DNA from: Halothiobacillus sp. 35-54-62
Lineage (GTDB): Bacteria > Pseudomonadota > Gammaproteobacteria > Halothiobacillales > Halothiobacillaceae
Assembly: GCA_002281295.1 (NCBI GenBank)
Contig: NCFS01000002.1
Location: 1-64,000 of the forward strand
Reading direction: 5' to 3'
DNA: 64,000 bases
The notes beneath the pieces were generated by a model. The model was given only the letters and a program-made list of their open reading frames with translations, was not told the origin of the DNA and did no database searches. Position numbers and translations under genes: made by a program. Of this stretch, positions 36,652 to 46,534 are shown in pieces; the stretch's first letter is position 1; each line of letters begins with the position of its first letter.

Positions 36652-37079
36652 GATTGATCCGGTGAGCCGCCGGGGAATTTGGCGGAGCTATATTTAATAA
36701 CGAGCACAGCTAACGCAAGCACGGTAATAGCCCCTGCGTAGGTCATGATGGTGGCATTGCTCATGATTTTGACATCAACCACCAGCACTCGGGTTACGGC
36801 TGTAATGGCGATATAGATTAAAAACCGCACCGGCATGCGTTTGGTTTGAAAGTAAATACCGATCATCGCCAAAATTTCAAGATAAATGAAGAACAGCAAA
36901 AGGTCATCGAGCGAGGGCGTGCCTTTGTGCAAAATATCGAACACGGACGCCGTGGTTGACCACAGCACGGCAATCCACAGCACAAAGAGCAATAAAAGGT
37001 GGGCAATGTTGTTGAGCTCGTTGCCCAAGCGTTCAATGAATTTATGACTTGATATTAATTTTGAGTGGGGTTCGTTCAT
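36648..37079 (-). CDS. PsiE-like small membrane protein
   Basis: 143 residues from the ATG at 37079 (AGGAAA seven bases upstream; a longer frame into thyA is rejected). Four helices with the PsiE-type segments FDILHKGTPSLDDLLLFFIYLEILAMIGIYF and MPVRFLIYIAITAVTRVLVVD. PsiE is phosphate-starvation induced in E. coli, with no known biochemical role. The insertion between thyA and folA in one operon is a local feature. Confidence 0.8.
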   Translation of the reverse strand: MNEPHSKLISSHKFIERLGNELNNIAHLLLLFVLWIAVLWSTTASVFDILHKGTPSLDDLLLFFIYLEILAMIGIYFQTKRMPVRFLIYIAITAVTRVLVVDVKIMSNATIMTYAGAITVLALAVLVIKYSSAKFPGGSPDQS

Positions 37080-37114
37080 GGGGTGTTTCCTATTGATGGG
37101 GGTATGATTTTTGA

Positions 37115-37909
37115 TTATACGGCAACCGGTGCTGCGATATGCGGCCAAGGCTCGTAGCCTTCCAGTGAAAAATCCTCAAAAATAAAATCTTCAATGCGCG
37201 TGCGCGCTGGGTTTAGTTTCATTTGGGGGAAGTTTTTTGGCGTGCGCTCAAGCTGGGTTCGTGCTTGGTCAAAATGGTTATGATAAATGTGCGCGTCGCC
37301 CAGCGTGTGGATAAATTCGCCGGGGCGTAACCCGGTTACCTGCGCGATCATCAAGGTGAGCAAGGCATAGCTTGCGATATTAAAGGGTACGCCCAAAAAA
37401 ATATCGGCGCTGCGCTGGTACAGCTGGCACGAGAGTTTGCCGTCGGCCACATAAAACTGAAACAATAAATGGCAGGGCGGGAGTGCCATATTGGGCACAT
37501 CGCTGGGGTTCCATGCGCTCACAATCAGGCGGCGCGATTGCGGATTGGTTTTAATTTGGTCAATAACATCGGCTAATTGATCAATGCTGCGGCCATCGGG
37601 TGTTGCCCATGAGCGCCATTGCTTGCCATAAACGGGGCCTAAGTTGCCCGAGCTATCGGCCCATTCATCCCAAATACGCACGCCTTGTGTTTGCAGGTAC
37701 CGAATATTGGTATCACCTTGAATAAACCACAAAAGCTCGTGGATGATGGAACGCAGATGCAGCTTTTTGGTGGTGATGGCCGGAAAACCCGCACTTAAAT
37801 CAAAGCGCATTTGGTGGCCGAAGATGGAACGCGTGCCGGTGCCCGTGCGGTCGGCACGATCCACACCGTGGTTCATTACTTGTGTGATTAAATCAAGGTA
37901 AGCCTTCAT
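37115..37909 (-). CDS. thyA: Thymidylate synthase
   Basis: 264 residues, the E. coli length. N-terminal [19 protein letters not shown], catalytic cysteine in [12 protein letters not shown], and [23 protein letters not shown] for dUMP/folate binding. Methylates dUMP to dTMP. Start overlaps the lgt stop by 4 bp. Confidence 0.97.
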   Translation of the reverse strand: MKAYLDLITQVMNHGVDRADRTGTGTRSIFGHQMRFDLSAGFPAITTKKLHLRSIIHELLWFIQGDTNIRYLQTQGVRIWDEWADSSGNLGPVYGKQWRSWATPDGRSIDQLADVIDQIKTNPQSRRLIVSAWNPSDVPNMALPPCHLLFQFYVADGKLSCQLYQRSADIFLGVPFNIASYALLTLMIAQVTGLRPGEFIHTLGDAHIYHNHFDQARTQLERTPKNFPQMKLNPARTRIEDFIFEDFSLEGYEPWPHIAAPVAV

Positions 37910-38733
37910 GCGGGGTTCTCGGCGTTTGCGGGGCGATCTTGGATATTTTTACGGTAGGCATAAAACAGTAAGCCCAGCCCAATCACAATCATCGGGAAGG
38001 AGAGCACTTGGCCCATCGTGAGCCAGCCATCCCATAAATAACCCAGCTGCGGATCGGGTTCGCGCACAAATTCGACCAAGAAGCGGAATAAGCCATAGAA
38101 AATCAAAAACATTGCTGAAACCGCCATGCGCGGCTTAGGCTTTAGTGAAAAGATAAACAAAATTAAAAACAATAAAATGCCTTCCGAAAACGCTTCATAC
38201 AGCATGGAGGGATGGCGGGGCAGGGAGCCGCCGGTCGGGAAAACCATGCCCCAAGGCAAGGTTGTGACCTTGCCCCACAGCTCCCCATTAATGAAATTAC
38301 CAATGCGGCCAGCGAATAAGCCAATGGGTACCAAGGGCGCCACAAAATCCATCAGGGTGAAGAACGGAATTTTGTATTTACGCGCAAACAAAAACATGGC
38401 GGTCATCACGCCGATTAAGCCGCCATGAAAACTCATGCCCCCATCCCAAACCTGAAATAAGCTTAAAGGGTGGGCGAGCAACTCGGGGGTTTGGTAAAAC
38501 ACCATATAACCGATGCGCCCACCTAAAATAACCCCCAGCGCACCGTAAAAAATCAAATCATCGACTTGCAGCGGGTTAAGTGGCCAATCGGGTTTGCCGG
38601 CGCGATAACGCCCCAGCAGCCACGCACCGACAAAACCGACCAGATACATTAATCCATACCAATGGACTTTAAGCGGGCCCAAAGATATAGCGATGGGATT
38701 AATGTCTGGATATATCAGCATAAAATGACTCAT
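37906..38733 (-). CDS. lgt: Prolipoprotein diacylglyceryl transferase
   Basis: 275 residues from the ATG at 38733; a TTG six codons earlier is in frame but less likely. Seven helices, Lgt motif [18 protein letters not shown] and the early [11 protein letters not shown] segment with the essential His/Tyr region. Adds diacylglycerol to the lipobox cysteine, acting on lipoproteins such as those at 15266 and 56427. First gene of the lgt-thyA-psiE-folA operon. Confidence 0.95.
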   Translation of the reverse strand: MSHFMLIYPDINPIAISLGPLKVHWYGLMYLVGFVGAWLLGRYRAGKPDWPLNPLQVDDLIFYGALGVILGGRIGYMVFYQTPELLAHPLSLFQVWDGGMSFHGGLIGVMTAMFLFARKYKIPFFTLMDFVAPLVPIGLFAGRIGNFINGELWGKVTTLPWGMVFPTGGSLPRHPSMLYEAFSEGILLFLILFIFSLKPKPRMAVSAMFLIFYGLFRFLVEFVREPDPQLGYLWDGWLTMGQVLSFPMIVIGLGLLFYAYRKNIQDRPANAENPA

Positions 38734-38933
38734 TAGTTCGCGCGGTGGCAAAAATATCGGATGGGCAGCTTGCCAGAATTAACGGCTATCGATAAGGCAA
38801 TAACGCAAATTTTTGCATTTTTGCAGCACTCTGTCGCCGACCCAGCTGGGTGCTAAACTTTAACAGACTCTATTGTGTGTTGGCGGCGCATTCGTCTTTG
38901 TCGAGAGCATAACTTTTTATGAGGGCATTGATA

Positions 38934-39335
38934 ATGGAACTCTCTTTGTATCGCGATGAGGCGTTAGCGATAGAGCCGCGTGCCCTACGAGCCGAAACTT
39001 ATAACTTGGGTCATGTGTTATGGGGCAATAGCCCAGAGGGGGTGGTTTTTTTACCGATTCGCTCGATGCAGTTTTTAGTGATTTTGGATGCGCAAGAATG
39101 GGTGTTTGTGGATGGCATGAAAAAACACGTGATCGAATTGGCTTGGCAAAAATTTCATCCCCAAGCGCGCAGCGCAATAGATGAAGCGGTGCCGTATGAC
39201 GCGGTGTTTTATACCGAAGCGAGCCTTGAGCTGATGCCGCGCTTGGAATCAGCGGTGCATGCGGCATTAACCGAAGCGGTTAAGCAAATCCGCCCCGAGC
39301 GCAGGGGCGGTGTGGTGCTGCCGTTTAAGCGTTAA
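38934..39335 (+). CDS. Hypothetical soluble protein, 133 aa
   Basis: Start chosen at ATG 38934 because GAGGG lies nine bases upstream; an ATG at 38919 would overlap that site. Soluble, with mixed strands (GVVFLPIRSMQFLVILDAQEWVFVDG) and a C-terminal amphipathic helix ending in a basic tail. No signal, no motif recognised. Coding is supported by codon use matching its neighbours and a good ribosome site. Converges on the 101-aa gene to its right with a 28-bp gap. Confidence 0.6.
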   Translation: MELSLYRDEALAIEPRALRAETYNLGHVLWGNSPEGVVFLPIRSMQFLVILDAQEWVFVDGMKKHVIELAWQKFHPQARSAIDEAVPYDAVFYTEASLELMPRLESAVHAALTEAVKQIRPERRGGVVLPFKR

Positions 39336-39363
39336 CGGGCGGGTTATTCGCTTTTAATTGGGG

Positions 39364-39669
39364 TTAATCATCATCCCCGAGTTCGGGATTCCAGCCATGT
39401 TCGCGGGCGTATTTAATGGCTTCTTCTTGAATGCGGAAATATTTTTCCTGTAATTCAGGGGTAAGTTTACTGGGGATGTGGCCGGAAGGCCCCCAAGCGG
39501 CATGCACCCCTTCATAAAGCACCTGAAGCTGGGTGGGAACCCAGCCCTCACAGGTTTCGGTTTCAGGGATTAGATCGAATAGCCAGGCATCGCGAATCAT
39601 CTTGGCAATATTGGTCATGCCGCCTTGTTCATCGTTATAAATGCCAACATATCTTTTGGGTGTGTTCAT
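39364..39669 (-). CDS. Hypothetical protein, 101 aa
   Basis: Acidic, soluble, no signal. Features: RYVGIYNDEQGGMTNIAKMIRDAW near the start, Trp-rich middle (CEGWVPTQLQVLYEGVHAAWGPSG) and acidic end. No family recognised. It lies directly downstream of cbbO1 on the same strand but is separated by a strong terminator, so it probably has partial read-through or its own promoter. A link with CO2 fixation is possible only by position. Confidence 0.6.
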   Translation of the reverse strand: MNTPKRYVGIYNDEQGGMTNIAKMIRDAWLFDLIPETETCEGWVPTQLQVLYEGVHAAWGPSGHIPSKLTPELQEKYFRIQEEAIKYAREHGWNPELGDDD

Positions 39670-39687
39670 CGGTTTTCACTTGAGTGA

Positions 39688-39712
39688 TTAAAAAAGGCGC
39701 TGTGCGCGCCTT
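39688..39712 (-). terminator. Intrinsic terminator of the cbbLSQO operon
   Basis: On the minus strand: AAGGCGC-GCACA-GCGCCTT followed by six or more T (complement of A-run 39690-39695). It begins 7 bp after the cbbO1 stop. Confidence 0.88.
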
Positions 39713-39718
39713 AGGGGG

Positions 39719-42061
39719 TTATCGCGTGAGGCCAGCATACAGCATGGGTAGTTTTTCAGGCAGCCGTTCAACGTGATCGACCACCATGAAATTTCGGGCG
39801 CCAAAAATACGGGATACGTATTGATCCGCGCGCGGGTCAAGGCTCATGCAGTAGGTGATGATGCCGTTACGCGTGGCTTCTTCGACGGCCTTTTTGGTGT
39901 CGTGGCGTAAATACTGCGGATCGCGGACATCGATATCCGCCGGTTCCCCATCGGTAATGACTAACATCAATTTTTTGGTCGAGCGCTGTTGCTTTAAGTG
40001 ATGGCTGGCATGACGAATGGCTGCGCCCATGCGGGTAGACAGTTGGCCGGTCATGCCGGCAAGTTTCGCTTTAGGCAGCTCGTTGTAGGTTTCATCGAAA
40101 TCTTTAAAGCGGTAATACTCGACATCGTGCCGCCCATCGGAGCAAAAGCCGTGAATGGCAAACGGATCACCAATTTTAGCAATGGCATCAGCGAGGAGCA
40201 CGCAGGCCTGACGGGTTAAGTCGAGCACGGAGAACTCTTGGCCGGACACTTTCTCGTTGGTCGATTCGGATAAATCGAGTAAAACCATCACCGAAATATC
40301 CCGAGTTTTGCGCACCGAGCGCATCATAATGCGCGGATCGGGTTGTCGGCCTTGACGAATATCGACCATGGCGCGAATTGCGGCATTAATATCCACTTCA
40401 TCGCCATCTTCGAGCTTGCGAATGCGCTGCACCCCTTGCGGCTGCATGGCATCCAGCAGGAATTTCATGCGGCTAATTTCGCGTTTATAGCGGGCGGCGA
40501 TGTCGTCAATGAGCGAAAGCTCGCCCAATTTGGCGCGTTTTTCGAGCACGGTAGCCCAACTCGGGCGCTCGTGTTGAATTTGATAATCCCACTCGGGGTA
40601 ATGGAAGGGGGCGGATACGGGGGGATTGCCTTCCATCTCGTTCCAGCTAACCCCATGATCTTCATAAGGGAACAGCTCTGTGCCGAGCACCCAAACTTCT
40701 TGCGGGTTGCCATCGGTGAGCTCGCTATCAATCTCGTTGATCATCTCCATGACGGACACTTGCTTGCGCACGCTCTGGACATTGTCGTAACCCGCTTCCA
40801 GCGATTTATCGAAATCGAATTCTTCAAATGCCCAAAAATAGCGGTTATCGTCACGATAGGGGGCGGTGAGAACATCGGTGCGTTGCTGGAATGGAATGCG
40901 AAGCGACATGAGTTCATGCGCTAAAACGGCGCCGCAATCCCACGATAATTGGTTGTCTCGCAGCCGATGCTGTTCGGCCGCAAAGAGTTCACGCGCGCGG
41001 GCGATGAGCGGATGATCGTCCTCAAAGTTTGGATCGAGCAAGGCACGCGCCATGCGGTTTAAATAATCACCCATCGTGTTGGCTTGGGTGGCAGGAATGG
41101 TGTGAAATTGCGCCCAAATTGGGCGTAAGCCCGGAAAATCTTGAATGGCCAAGGCCTCAATTCGCGCATCTTCAAACACGGAAATAACGGCCATTTGCAG
41201 GTTATTTAAATTTTCCGCTGAAATGGGCTCTTGGGTATACACCACATGCGCGGCACTGTGCGCGGCGGCGGCACGATAAAGGGTTAAGCCTGAGATGGGC
41301 TCTTGCCCTTCAATGACGATATCATCATACGCATCGGGCAAATGCAGCAGATAATCTTCGATGTAGGGGCGGTAGCCTTCGCGCTTTTCAAAATCGCCGG
41401 AGGTGGGGCGCATGAAAAAATCGCGGGCCCATAACGCCCGTAAATACATGTTGATCCGCCGTTGTACATCCACAAAGAGCGTGCCTTTACGCTCTTGTTG
41501 CAGCATGGCCTGAGATTCTTTCGAGGCGAGGCTGAAGTAGCGGATTTGCTCTTCATAATTGGTGCGGTGCACTTGCGCGCCCCAGTTCGACCAACGGCGC
41601 AAGCCGCCTAACGTTAAATGCGCAAACAGGGTATCGAGGTTTTCCAGCATGGGGCGAATACCCCGAGGCGCCGTGGCCACCAAGTTATTGAGCAGCTGCA
41701 AATACTTTTTAAAGAGCTCCGCATCGGCCAGCCGATCGGCGGCGGTGGGTGCGGTGGCCAGAACCAGCTCAATAACGGTGCCACTGGTTTTTGAGGCCAT
41801 CATCATGGCATTTTCGATTAATGAATCAATAACGCCTTCGCCCAACGTTCGGGCAATGCCGGGCGCATTTTGAATAAAGGTTGAAACCAGTTCATGGCCC
41901 CGCCCTAGGTTTTTGAGCGATAGGGCGCCACCGAGATAAATATCGAGCCCTTGTCGGCTAAAAACTCGCGTGGCTTCTTGCCATGAGGCCTGCAAAATAT
42001 CGCGCGAGTGCTCGGACAGTGAACCGAGTTCTTCTGCGTATTCTTCGAGTTGAACAGACAT
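39719..42061 (-). CDS. cbbO: RuBisCO activase adaptor CbbO (form I operon)
   Basis: 780 residues. N-terminal helical region, then a C-terminal von Willebrand A domain from about residue 590 with the MIDAS start LLDLSESTN, a TGQLSTRMGAAIRHA segment and VITDGEPADIDV. CbbO binds inhibited RuBisCO through its vWA domain and recruits the AAA+ ring CbbQ, which strips inhibitory sugar phosphates. Last gene of cbbL-cbbS-cbbQ-cbbO, 161 bp after cbbQ. It has an uninterrupted DIVIEGQEPISGL segment where its paralogue cbbO2 carries a REP insertion, and so serves as an internal reference for that gene. Confidence 0.92.
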   Translation of the reverse strand: MSVQLEEYAEELGSLSEHSRDILQASWQEATRVFSRQGLDIYLGGALSLKNLGRGHELVSTFIQNAPGIARTLGEGVIDSLIENAMMMASKTSGTVIELVLATAPTAADRLADAELFKKYLQLLNNLVATAPRGIRPMLENLDTLFAHLTLGGLRRWSNWGAQVHRTNYEEQIRYFSLASKESQAMLQQERKGTLFVDVQRRINMYLRALWARDFFMRPTSGDFEKREGYRPYIEDYLLHLPDAYDDIVIEGQEPISGLTLYRAAAAHSAAHVVYTQEPISAENLNNLQMAVISVFEDARIEALAIQDFPGLRPIWAQFHTIPATQANTMGDYLNRMARALLDPNFEDDHPLIARARELFAAEQHRLRDNQLSWDCGAVLAHELMSLRIPFQQRTDVLTAPYRDDNRYFWAFEEFDFDKSLEAGYDNVQSVRKQVSVMEMINEIDSELTDGNPQEVWVLGTELFPYEDHGVSWNEMEGNPPVSAPFHYPEWDYQIQHERPSWATVLEKRAKLGELSLIDDIAARYKREISRMKFLLDAMQPQGVQRIRKLEDGDEVDINAAIRAMVDIRQGRQPDPRIMMRSVRKTRDISVMVLLDLSESTNEKVSGQEFSVLDLTRQACVLLADAIAKIGDPFAIHGFCSDGRHDVEYYRFKDFDETYNELPKAKLAGMTGQLSTRMGAAIRHASHHLKQQRSTKKLMLVITDGEPADIDVRDPQYLRHDTKKAVEEATRNGIITYCMSLDPRADQYVSRIFGARNFMVVDHVERLPEKLPMLYAGLTR

Positions 42062-42222
42062 GATGCTCCTCCAAACAAGCGATCGGGGTCGGGGCTTGCG
42101 GTGTCGGCGGGGCGGTTGCCGCGCCTGTAACCGCGCCTAGGACTCACTTTTGGCGTCAAAAAATTCAACCCATCTTGTGATGGTTAAGATGAATCATTGG
42201 CGCCGTCAAAATGACGCGAGCC

Positions 42223-43026
42223 TTAGAAAAAGGTGGCTACCGCCGCATCCAGCGCATCGCGCATATCCGGATCATCGGTAATGGGGCGCACCAGCGCTAC
42301 GCGGCAAGCCGAGGAGGGATCGACATTTTTAGAAATAAGTGATGCCGCGTAAATCAGCATGCGGGTAGAAATACCCTCATCCAAGCCGTGGCCTTTAAGA
42401 TTACGGGCACGCTCGGCAATCGAGACCAGTTTGCTCGCGATTTCGGCCGAGACATGACCCTCATGCGCCACAATTTCGGTTTCGGTGGCATGCTCAGGGT
42501 AGTTGAAATCGAGTGCACCGAAGCGTTGCTTGGTGGACTGTTTCAAATCTTTCATGAGTGATTGATAACCCGGGTTATACGAAATTACGAGCTGAAAGTC
42601 AGGATGGGCATGAATGAGTTCGCCTTTTTTCTCGAGCGGTAATTCGCGGCGCGCATCGGTAAGCGGGTGAATAACCACGGTGGTGTCTTGACGTGCTTCA
42701 ACCACTTCATCGAGGTAGCAAATGGCGCCATGACGGGCGGCTATGGCCAAAGGGCCATCTTGCCAACGGGTGCCTTGGGCATCGAGTAAAAAACGGCCGA
42801 CCAAATCAGAGGCGGTCATGTCTTCATTACAGGCCACGGTGATAAGGGGCTTATCTAATTTGTGTGCCATGTATTCAACAAAACGGGTTTTGCCGCAGCC
42901 CGTAGGCCCTTTGAGCATCATGGGCATCCGCACCGAATAGGCCGCTTCATACAGTTCAACCTCATCGGCTACGGGGCGATAGTACGGTTGTTTTTGTACA
43001 CGATATTGCGCCATCAGATCAGTCAT
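42223..43026 (-). CDS. cbbQ: RuBisCO activase AAA+ ATPase CbbQ (form I operon)
   Basis: 267 residues of the MoxR AAA+ group. Walker A GPTGCGKT near residue 41, Walker [12 protein letters not shown] near 107, sensor-1 SYNPGYQSL, and an arginine-rich lid. With CbbO it remodels inhibited form I RuBisCO at the expense of ATP. Follows cbbS by 135 bp holding a hairpin that may reduce its transcription relative to the RuBisCO subunits. Confidence 0.93.
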   Translation of the reverse strand: MTDLMAQYRVQKQPYYRPVADEVELYEAAYSVRMPMMLKGPTGCGKTRFVEYMAHKLDKPLITVACNEDMTASDLVGRFLLDAQGTRWQDGPLAIAARHGAICYLDEVVEARQDTTVVIHPLTDARRELPLEKKGELIHAHPDFQLVISYNPGYQSLMKDLKQSTKQRFGALDFNYPEHATETEIVAHEGHVSAEIASKLVSIAERARNLKGHGLDEGISTRMLIYAASLISKNVDPSSACRVALVRPITDDPDMRDALDAAVATFF

Positions 43027-43118
43027 TTATGCTCTCCTGTGGGTGGGTGCGGCTTATTTTTTTGCTCAATTGAACGCGCAAACGTGATGCTTGGGGATCA
43101 ACTCAGGAAAAAAGAGTG

Positions 43119-43141
43119 AAAAACCCACCCGAAGGCGGGTT
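43119..43141 (-). terminator. Attenuating hairpin between cbbS and cbbQ
   Basis: On the minus strand: AACCCGCC-TTCG-GGTGGGTT followed by T-rich sequence (five T from 43123 to 43119, then CACTC and six T). One G-T pair in the stem, UUCG tetraloop. Position 20 bp after the cbbS stop and 93 bp before cbbQ suggests partial termination. Confidence 0.75.
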
Positions 43142-43161
43142 ATGCGTTTTGCGCGGGTTAA

Positions 43162-43518
43162 TTACACGGTTTTGCCGCGGTAGATAACCATTGAAGCGCC
43201 TTGGCTTTGTGTAAAGTTGTTGTAACCGATCAAACGAACATGGTTGTTTGGGTTAGCGATATGGCAGGCTTTGGCCTCGCCTAGGATTTTGTCTACATCG
43301 GTTTCACCGAACATAGGCAGCTTCCACATGTACCAGTACGAATCCATCAGGTGCTCTGGCTCAGTGTGTTCAATCGCTGGGTTCCAGCCTTGGTTCACAA
43401 TGTATTGCACTTGGCTTTTCATTTCTGCATCGGTCATGGCAGGCAAGTAAGAAAAGGTTTCAAATTTACGGCTGGCAGGATCGCTCAAACGTGATTTGTA
43501 GTCTTGCATTTCGCTCAT
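43162..43518 (-). CDS. cbbS: RuBisCO form I small subunit
   Basis: 118 residues. Contains [27 protein letters not shown] and [14 protein letters not shown], the conserved small-subunit core, and ends RGKTV. Eight copies cap the L8 core. Spaced 62 bp from cbbL on the same strand, with GGAG before ATG 43518. Confidence 0.95.
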   Translation of the reverse strand: MSEMQDYKSRLSDPASRKFETFSYLPAMTDAEMKSQVQYIVNQGWNPAIEHTEPEHLMDSYWYMWKLPMFGETDVDKILGEAKACHIANPNNHVRLIGYNNFTQSQGASMVIYRGKTV

Positions 43519-43580
43519 GGAAAAAACTCCTAAAATTAGTGGCTATCTTGGGTTGGTGCAAGCCAACCCAACTAAGGGCA

Positions 43581-45002
43581 TTACTTGTGGGCAACGTCCA
43601 GTTTGTCGACGGTGTCGAATTCAAACTTGATTTCTTTCCATGTTTCCATGGCGATTTTCAATTCTGGGCTGCTTTTGGCTGCTTTTTCCAGAACCGATTT
43701 GCCTTCTTTCTCAATTTCAACGCCTGAGTTGCGGGCTTCTACGCAGGCTTCAAGCGCGACACGGTTTGCGGCCGCGCCTGCGGCGTTGCCCCATGGGTGA
43801 CCCAACGTGCCGCCGCCGAACTGCAAGCATGAATCGTCGCCGAAAATGTTGACCAGCGCGGGCATGTGCCATACGTGGATACCACCCGATGCAACGGGGA
43901 ATACGCCCGGCATTGAGCCCCAGTCTTGATCGAAGAACAAGCCGCGTGAACGATCTTCAGGAATGAAGGAATCGCGCATGGTGTCGATCCAGCCCAAAGT
44001 GGCTGCGCGATCGCCTTCCAATTTACCGACAACGGTACCTGAGTGCAGGTGATCGCCGCCTGACAAACGCAATACTTTCGTGAGAACGCGGAAGTGGATG
44101 CCGTGGTGCGGGTTACGGTCGAGTACGGCGTGCATGGCACGGTGGATGTGCAACAACATGCCATTCTCACGGCACCAGTTTGCCAAACCTGTGTTGGCGG
44201 TTAAGCCGCCGGTTAGGTAATCGTGCATGATGATCGGCGCGCCGATTTCTTTCGCGTATTCAGCCCGTTTGTACATTTCTTCAGGCGTTGCCGCGGTGAC
44301 GTTCAGGTAAGAGCCTTTGCGCTCGCCGGTTTCGGCTTCTGCTTTCAGGATGCCTTCCATAACGAAGTCGAAGCGATCACGCCAGCGCATGAACGGTTGG
44401 CTGTTGACGTTTTCATCGTCTTTTGCAAAGTCCAGACCACCCCGGAGTACTTCGTAAACCGCGCGGCCATAATTTTTGGCAGACAAGCCCAATTTTGGCT
44501 TGATGGTGCAACCCAAGAGCGGCCGGCCGTATTTGTTCAGCTTGTCGCGCTCAACCTGGATGCCATTTGGTGGGCCGCCACAGGTTTTGATATAAGCGAT
44601 GGGGAAGCGGATATCTTCCAGACGCAGGGCACGCAAGGCTTTAAAGCCGAACACGTTACCAACCAGCGAGGTTAATACGTTAACCATTGAGCCTTCTTCG
44701 AAGAGGTCAATGGGGTAGGCGACAAAAGCGTAGAAGCAGGTATCATCACCTGGCACGTCTTCGATGTTGTAGGCGCGGCCTTTGTAGTAATCCAAATCGG
44801 TCAACAGATCGGTCCACACGGTGGTCCAAGTGCCGGTTGATGACTCGGCGGCTACGGCAGCGGCCACTTCTTCGCGGTCAACCCCAGGTTGGGGGGTAAT
44901 TTTGAAGCACGCCAGGATATCGGTATCCAATGGGGTGTATTCGGGCATCCAATAGGTTTGCCGGTATTCTTTAACACCTGCGTTGTACTTTTTAACTGCC
45001 AT
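43581..45002 (-). CDS. cbbL: RuBisCO form I large subunit
   Basis: 473 residues, full length. Catalytic residues: TIKPKLGLS (Lys175 equivalent), the carbamylated lysine in [32 protein letters not shown] with loop-6 lysine, and the [10 protein letters not shown] phosphate site. Fixes CO2 onto ribulose-1,5-bisphosphate. Followed by cbbS, cbbQ and cbbO with no carboxysome shell genes, so this is the cytoplasmic (IAq-like) arrangement. Controlled by the divergent cbbR at 45158. GGAGG lies before the ATG at 45002. Confidence 0.97.
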   Translation of the reverse strand: MAVKKYNAGVKEYRQTYWMPEYTPLDTDILACFKITPQPGVDREEVAAAVAAESSTGTWTTVWTDLLTDLDYYKGRAYNIEDVPGDDTCFYAFVAYPIDLFEEGSMVNVLTSLVGNVFGFKALRALRLEDIRFPIAYIKTCGGPPNGIQVERDKLNKYGRPLLGCTIKPKLGLSAKNYGRAVYEVLRGGLDFAKDDENVNSQPFMRWRDRFDFVMEGILKAEAETGERKGSYLNVTAATPEEMYKRAEYAKEIGAPIIMHDYLTGGLTANTGLANWCRENGMLLHIHRAMHAVLDRNPHHGIHFRVLTKVLRLSGGDHLHSGTVVGKLEGDRAATLGWIDTMRDSFIPEDRSRGLFFDQDWGSMPGVFPVASGGIHVWHMPALVNIFGDDSCLQFGGGTLGHPWGNAAGAAANRVALEACVEARNSGVEIEKEGKSVLEKAAKSSPELKIAMETWKEIKFEFDTVDKLDVAHK

Positions 45003-45077
45003 GAGTTCCTCCAGAAAGGGGTCGGTGAACCGCGAAATGCCCCTGTGGCCTGACGCGTCTTGGCATCATGCCGTGGT

Positions 45078-45128
45078 AAAACTATCAATAACAGTCGATA
45101 TTTTCTATTATAAAGATAGAAAACTATC
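45078..45128. promoter_or_regulatory. Candidate CbbR operator and cbbL promoter region
   Basis: In the 155-bp cbbL/cbbR1 spacer: direct repeats AAAACTATC at 45078-45086 and 45120-45128, and an inverted repeat TTTTCTAT-N7-ATAGAAAA at 45101-45123. These fit LysR-type T-N11-A sites arranged over a divergent promoter. The assignment rests on pattern and position only. Confidence 0.6.
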
Positions 45129-45157
45129 TATGATTTTAATGGTATTAGGAGCGGCTA

Positions 45158-46069
45158 ATGCGTCAGTACACCACATTCCGGCAATTAGAGATTTTTGAGG
45201 CGATTGCGCGGCTTAAAAGCTTTACCAAGGCTTCCGAGGAGCTGTATCTCACGCAGCCAACGGTTTCGATGCAGATGAAAAAGCTGAGCGATACGCTGGG
45301 TGTGCCGTTAATTGAGCTGGTGGGCAAGAAAATTTATCTCACCGAAGATGGGCGAGAGCTTGCCCAAGCCACGCGTGAGGTATTCGATATTATGGATCGC
45401 TTCTCGATGTCGGTGGCCGAGCGCCAAGGCTTAAAACAAGGCCAGTTGCGCTTGATGGCGATTTCGACGGCTTCGTATTTTGCGCCTAGACTGCTGGGCG
45501 AGTTCGCCAAACTGTATCCGGGCATTGAAGTGAGTTTGCGCGTGACAAATAAAGAGCAAGTGCTCGCCAGCATTGCCAATAATTTAGATGATTTGTACTT
45601 GTTAGGTCAGCCACCGCTGGATATGGAGGTTGTGGTGACGCCGATTATGGATAACCCGATTGTGGTGTTGGCCGCCCCCGATCACCCGTTAGCCAAAGCC
45701 AAAAATATCCGGCTCGAAGCGTTGGTTAACGAGCCTTGGTTGATGCGGGAAGCGGGCTCTGGCACGCGCACGGCAATTGAGCGGCGGTTCGCTGAACACG
45801 AAATTGCGCTCCGCCCGCGCATGGAGTTGGGGAGCAATGAGGCGATTAAGCAGGCAATTTTGTCGGGTTTAGGTATTTCGGCGCTCTCGCAGCACACGCT
45901 GGTGATGCATCAGCCGGAGCAATTTGCGGTGCTCGATGTCGAGAATTTTCCAATTTTACGCCACTGGTATGCGGTTTATCCTGCGGGGCGGCAGCTCTCC
46001 GTTGTGGCGCGCGCCTTTTTAGATTACTTACTGGCGCGGCCTGAACCGGCGGCTATGGTGGCGCCGTAA
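45158..46069 (+). CDS. cbbR: LysR-type regulator CbbR of the form I operon
   Basis: 303 residues. N-terminal winged helix-turn-helix (TFRQLEIFEAIARLKSFTKASEEL...QPTVSMQMKKLSDTLG) and a LysR effector domain with SNEAIKQAILSGLGISALSQHTL. Divergent from cbbL across 155 bp with an inverted repeat; the expected activator of the operon, sensing RuBP, NADPH or related metabolites in studied species. Shares family and layout with the second CbbR at 52284 but the two are not near-identical. Confidence 0.93.
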   Translation: MRQYTTFRQLEIFEAIARLKSFTKASEELYLTQPTVSMQMKKLSDTLGVPLIELVGKKIYLTEDGRELAQATREVFDIMDRFSMSVAERQGLKQGQLRLMAISTASYFAPRLLGEFAKLYPGIEVSLRVTNKEQVLASIANNLDDLYLLGQPPLDMEVVVTPIMDNPIVVLAAPDHPLAKAKNIRLEALVNEPWLMREAGSGTRTAIERRFAEHEIALRPRMELGSNEAIKQAILSGLGISALSQHTLVMHQPEQFAVLDVENFPILRHWYAVYPAGRQLSVVARAFLDYLLARPEPAAMVAP

Positions 46070-46074
46070 CGAGC

Positions 46075-46112
46075 AATCCGGCACAAATTATCTACGACAA
46101 ATCGTGATCAAT
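46075..46112. repeat. Short relic of the 28470-28590 repeat
   Basis: AATCCGGCACAAATTATCTA and the following CGACAAATCG match the left end of the 121-bp element with few changes, then TGATCAAT matches its right end. The internal hairpins are absent, so this is either a deleted copy or the ancestral short form. Confidence 0.65.
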
Positions 46113-46132
46113 AAGCCGCCAGCTTAAGCAGG

Positions 46133-46465
46133 TTATGCTTTTTTCACGAAGCAGGCTTTGAGCATCATAGAGCCTGCCTCGGTTTTGCAATCGAGCTCAT
46201 GGTCGCCATCGACAATTCGGATGCTTTTGATTTTGCTGCCCACTTTAAGGGTGATCGATGAGCCTTTGACTTTTAAATCTTTAATTAATGTCACGGCATC
46301 GCCATCGGTGAGCACGGTGCCGTTGGCATCGCGTACCACGCGCGCATCATCGCGGGCTTTTGTCTCGGCGGCGGCCCATTCAAAGCCGCAATCTGCGCAG
46401 ATGAATAATTCGCCATCGGGATAGGTGTTGGTTTGGCCGCATTGAGGGCAGGCTGGGGTGGTCAT
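46133..46465 (-). CDS. yjdM: YjdM/PhnA-family zinc-ribbon protein
   Basis: 110 residues, the usual length. N-terminal zinc ribbon CPQCGQTN...CADCGFEW and a C-terminal beta domain with DGDAVTLIKDLKVKGSS and LKACFVKK. Once named alkylphosphonate utilisation protein PhnA, its real role is unclear. Lies between the two RuBisCO operons, on the strand of cbbO2, without evident link. Confidence 0.92.
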   Translation of the reverse strand: MTTPACPQCGQTNTYPDGELFICADCGFEWAAAETKARDDARVVRDANGTVLTDGDAVTLIKDLKVKGSSITLKVGSKIKSIRIVDGDHELDCKTEAGSMMLKACFVKKA

Positions 46466-46534
46466 GAGGGGCTCCTTAAGTTTTGTTGCGTTAATTTGTC
46501 GGGTGTTTTGTTAGATGATTTTATTGGGGTGATT

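Noticed and set aside
36651-36662. GATTGATCCGG match to the end of the 121-bp repeat
   Set aside because: Lies within the coding overlap of the PsiE-like gene and folA, and nothing beyond the short match agrees; treated as chance.
40343-40924. 193-residue plus-strand ORF opposite cbbO1
   Set aside because: Antisense shadow of CbbO1.
39364-46069. Possible carboxysome operon around cbbLS
   Set aside because: No shell protein, CsoS2-like or carboxysomal carbonic anhydrase gene is present; cbbLS is followed by cbbQ and cbbO.
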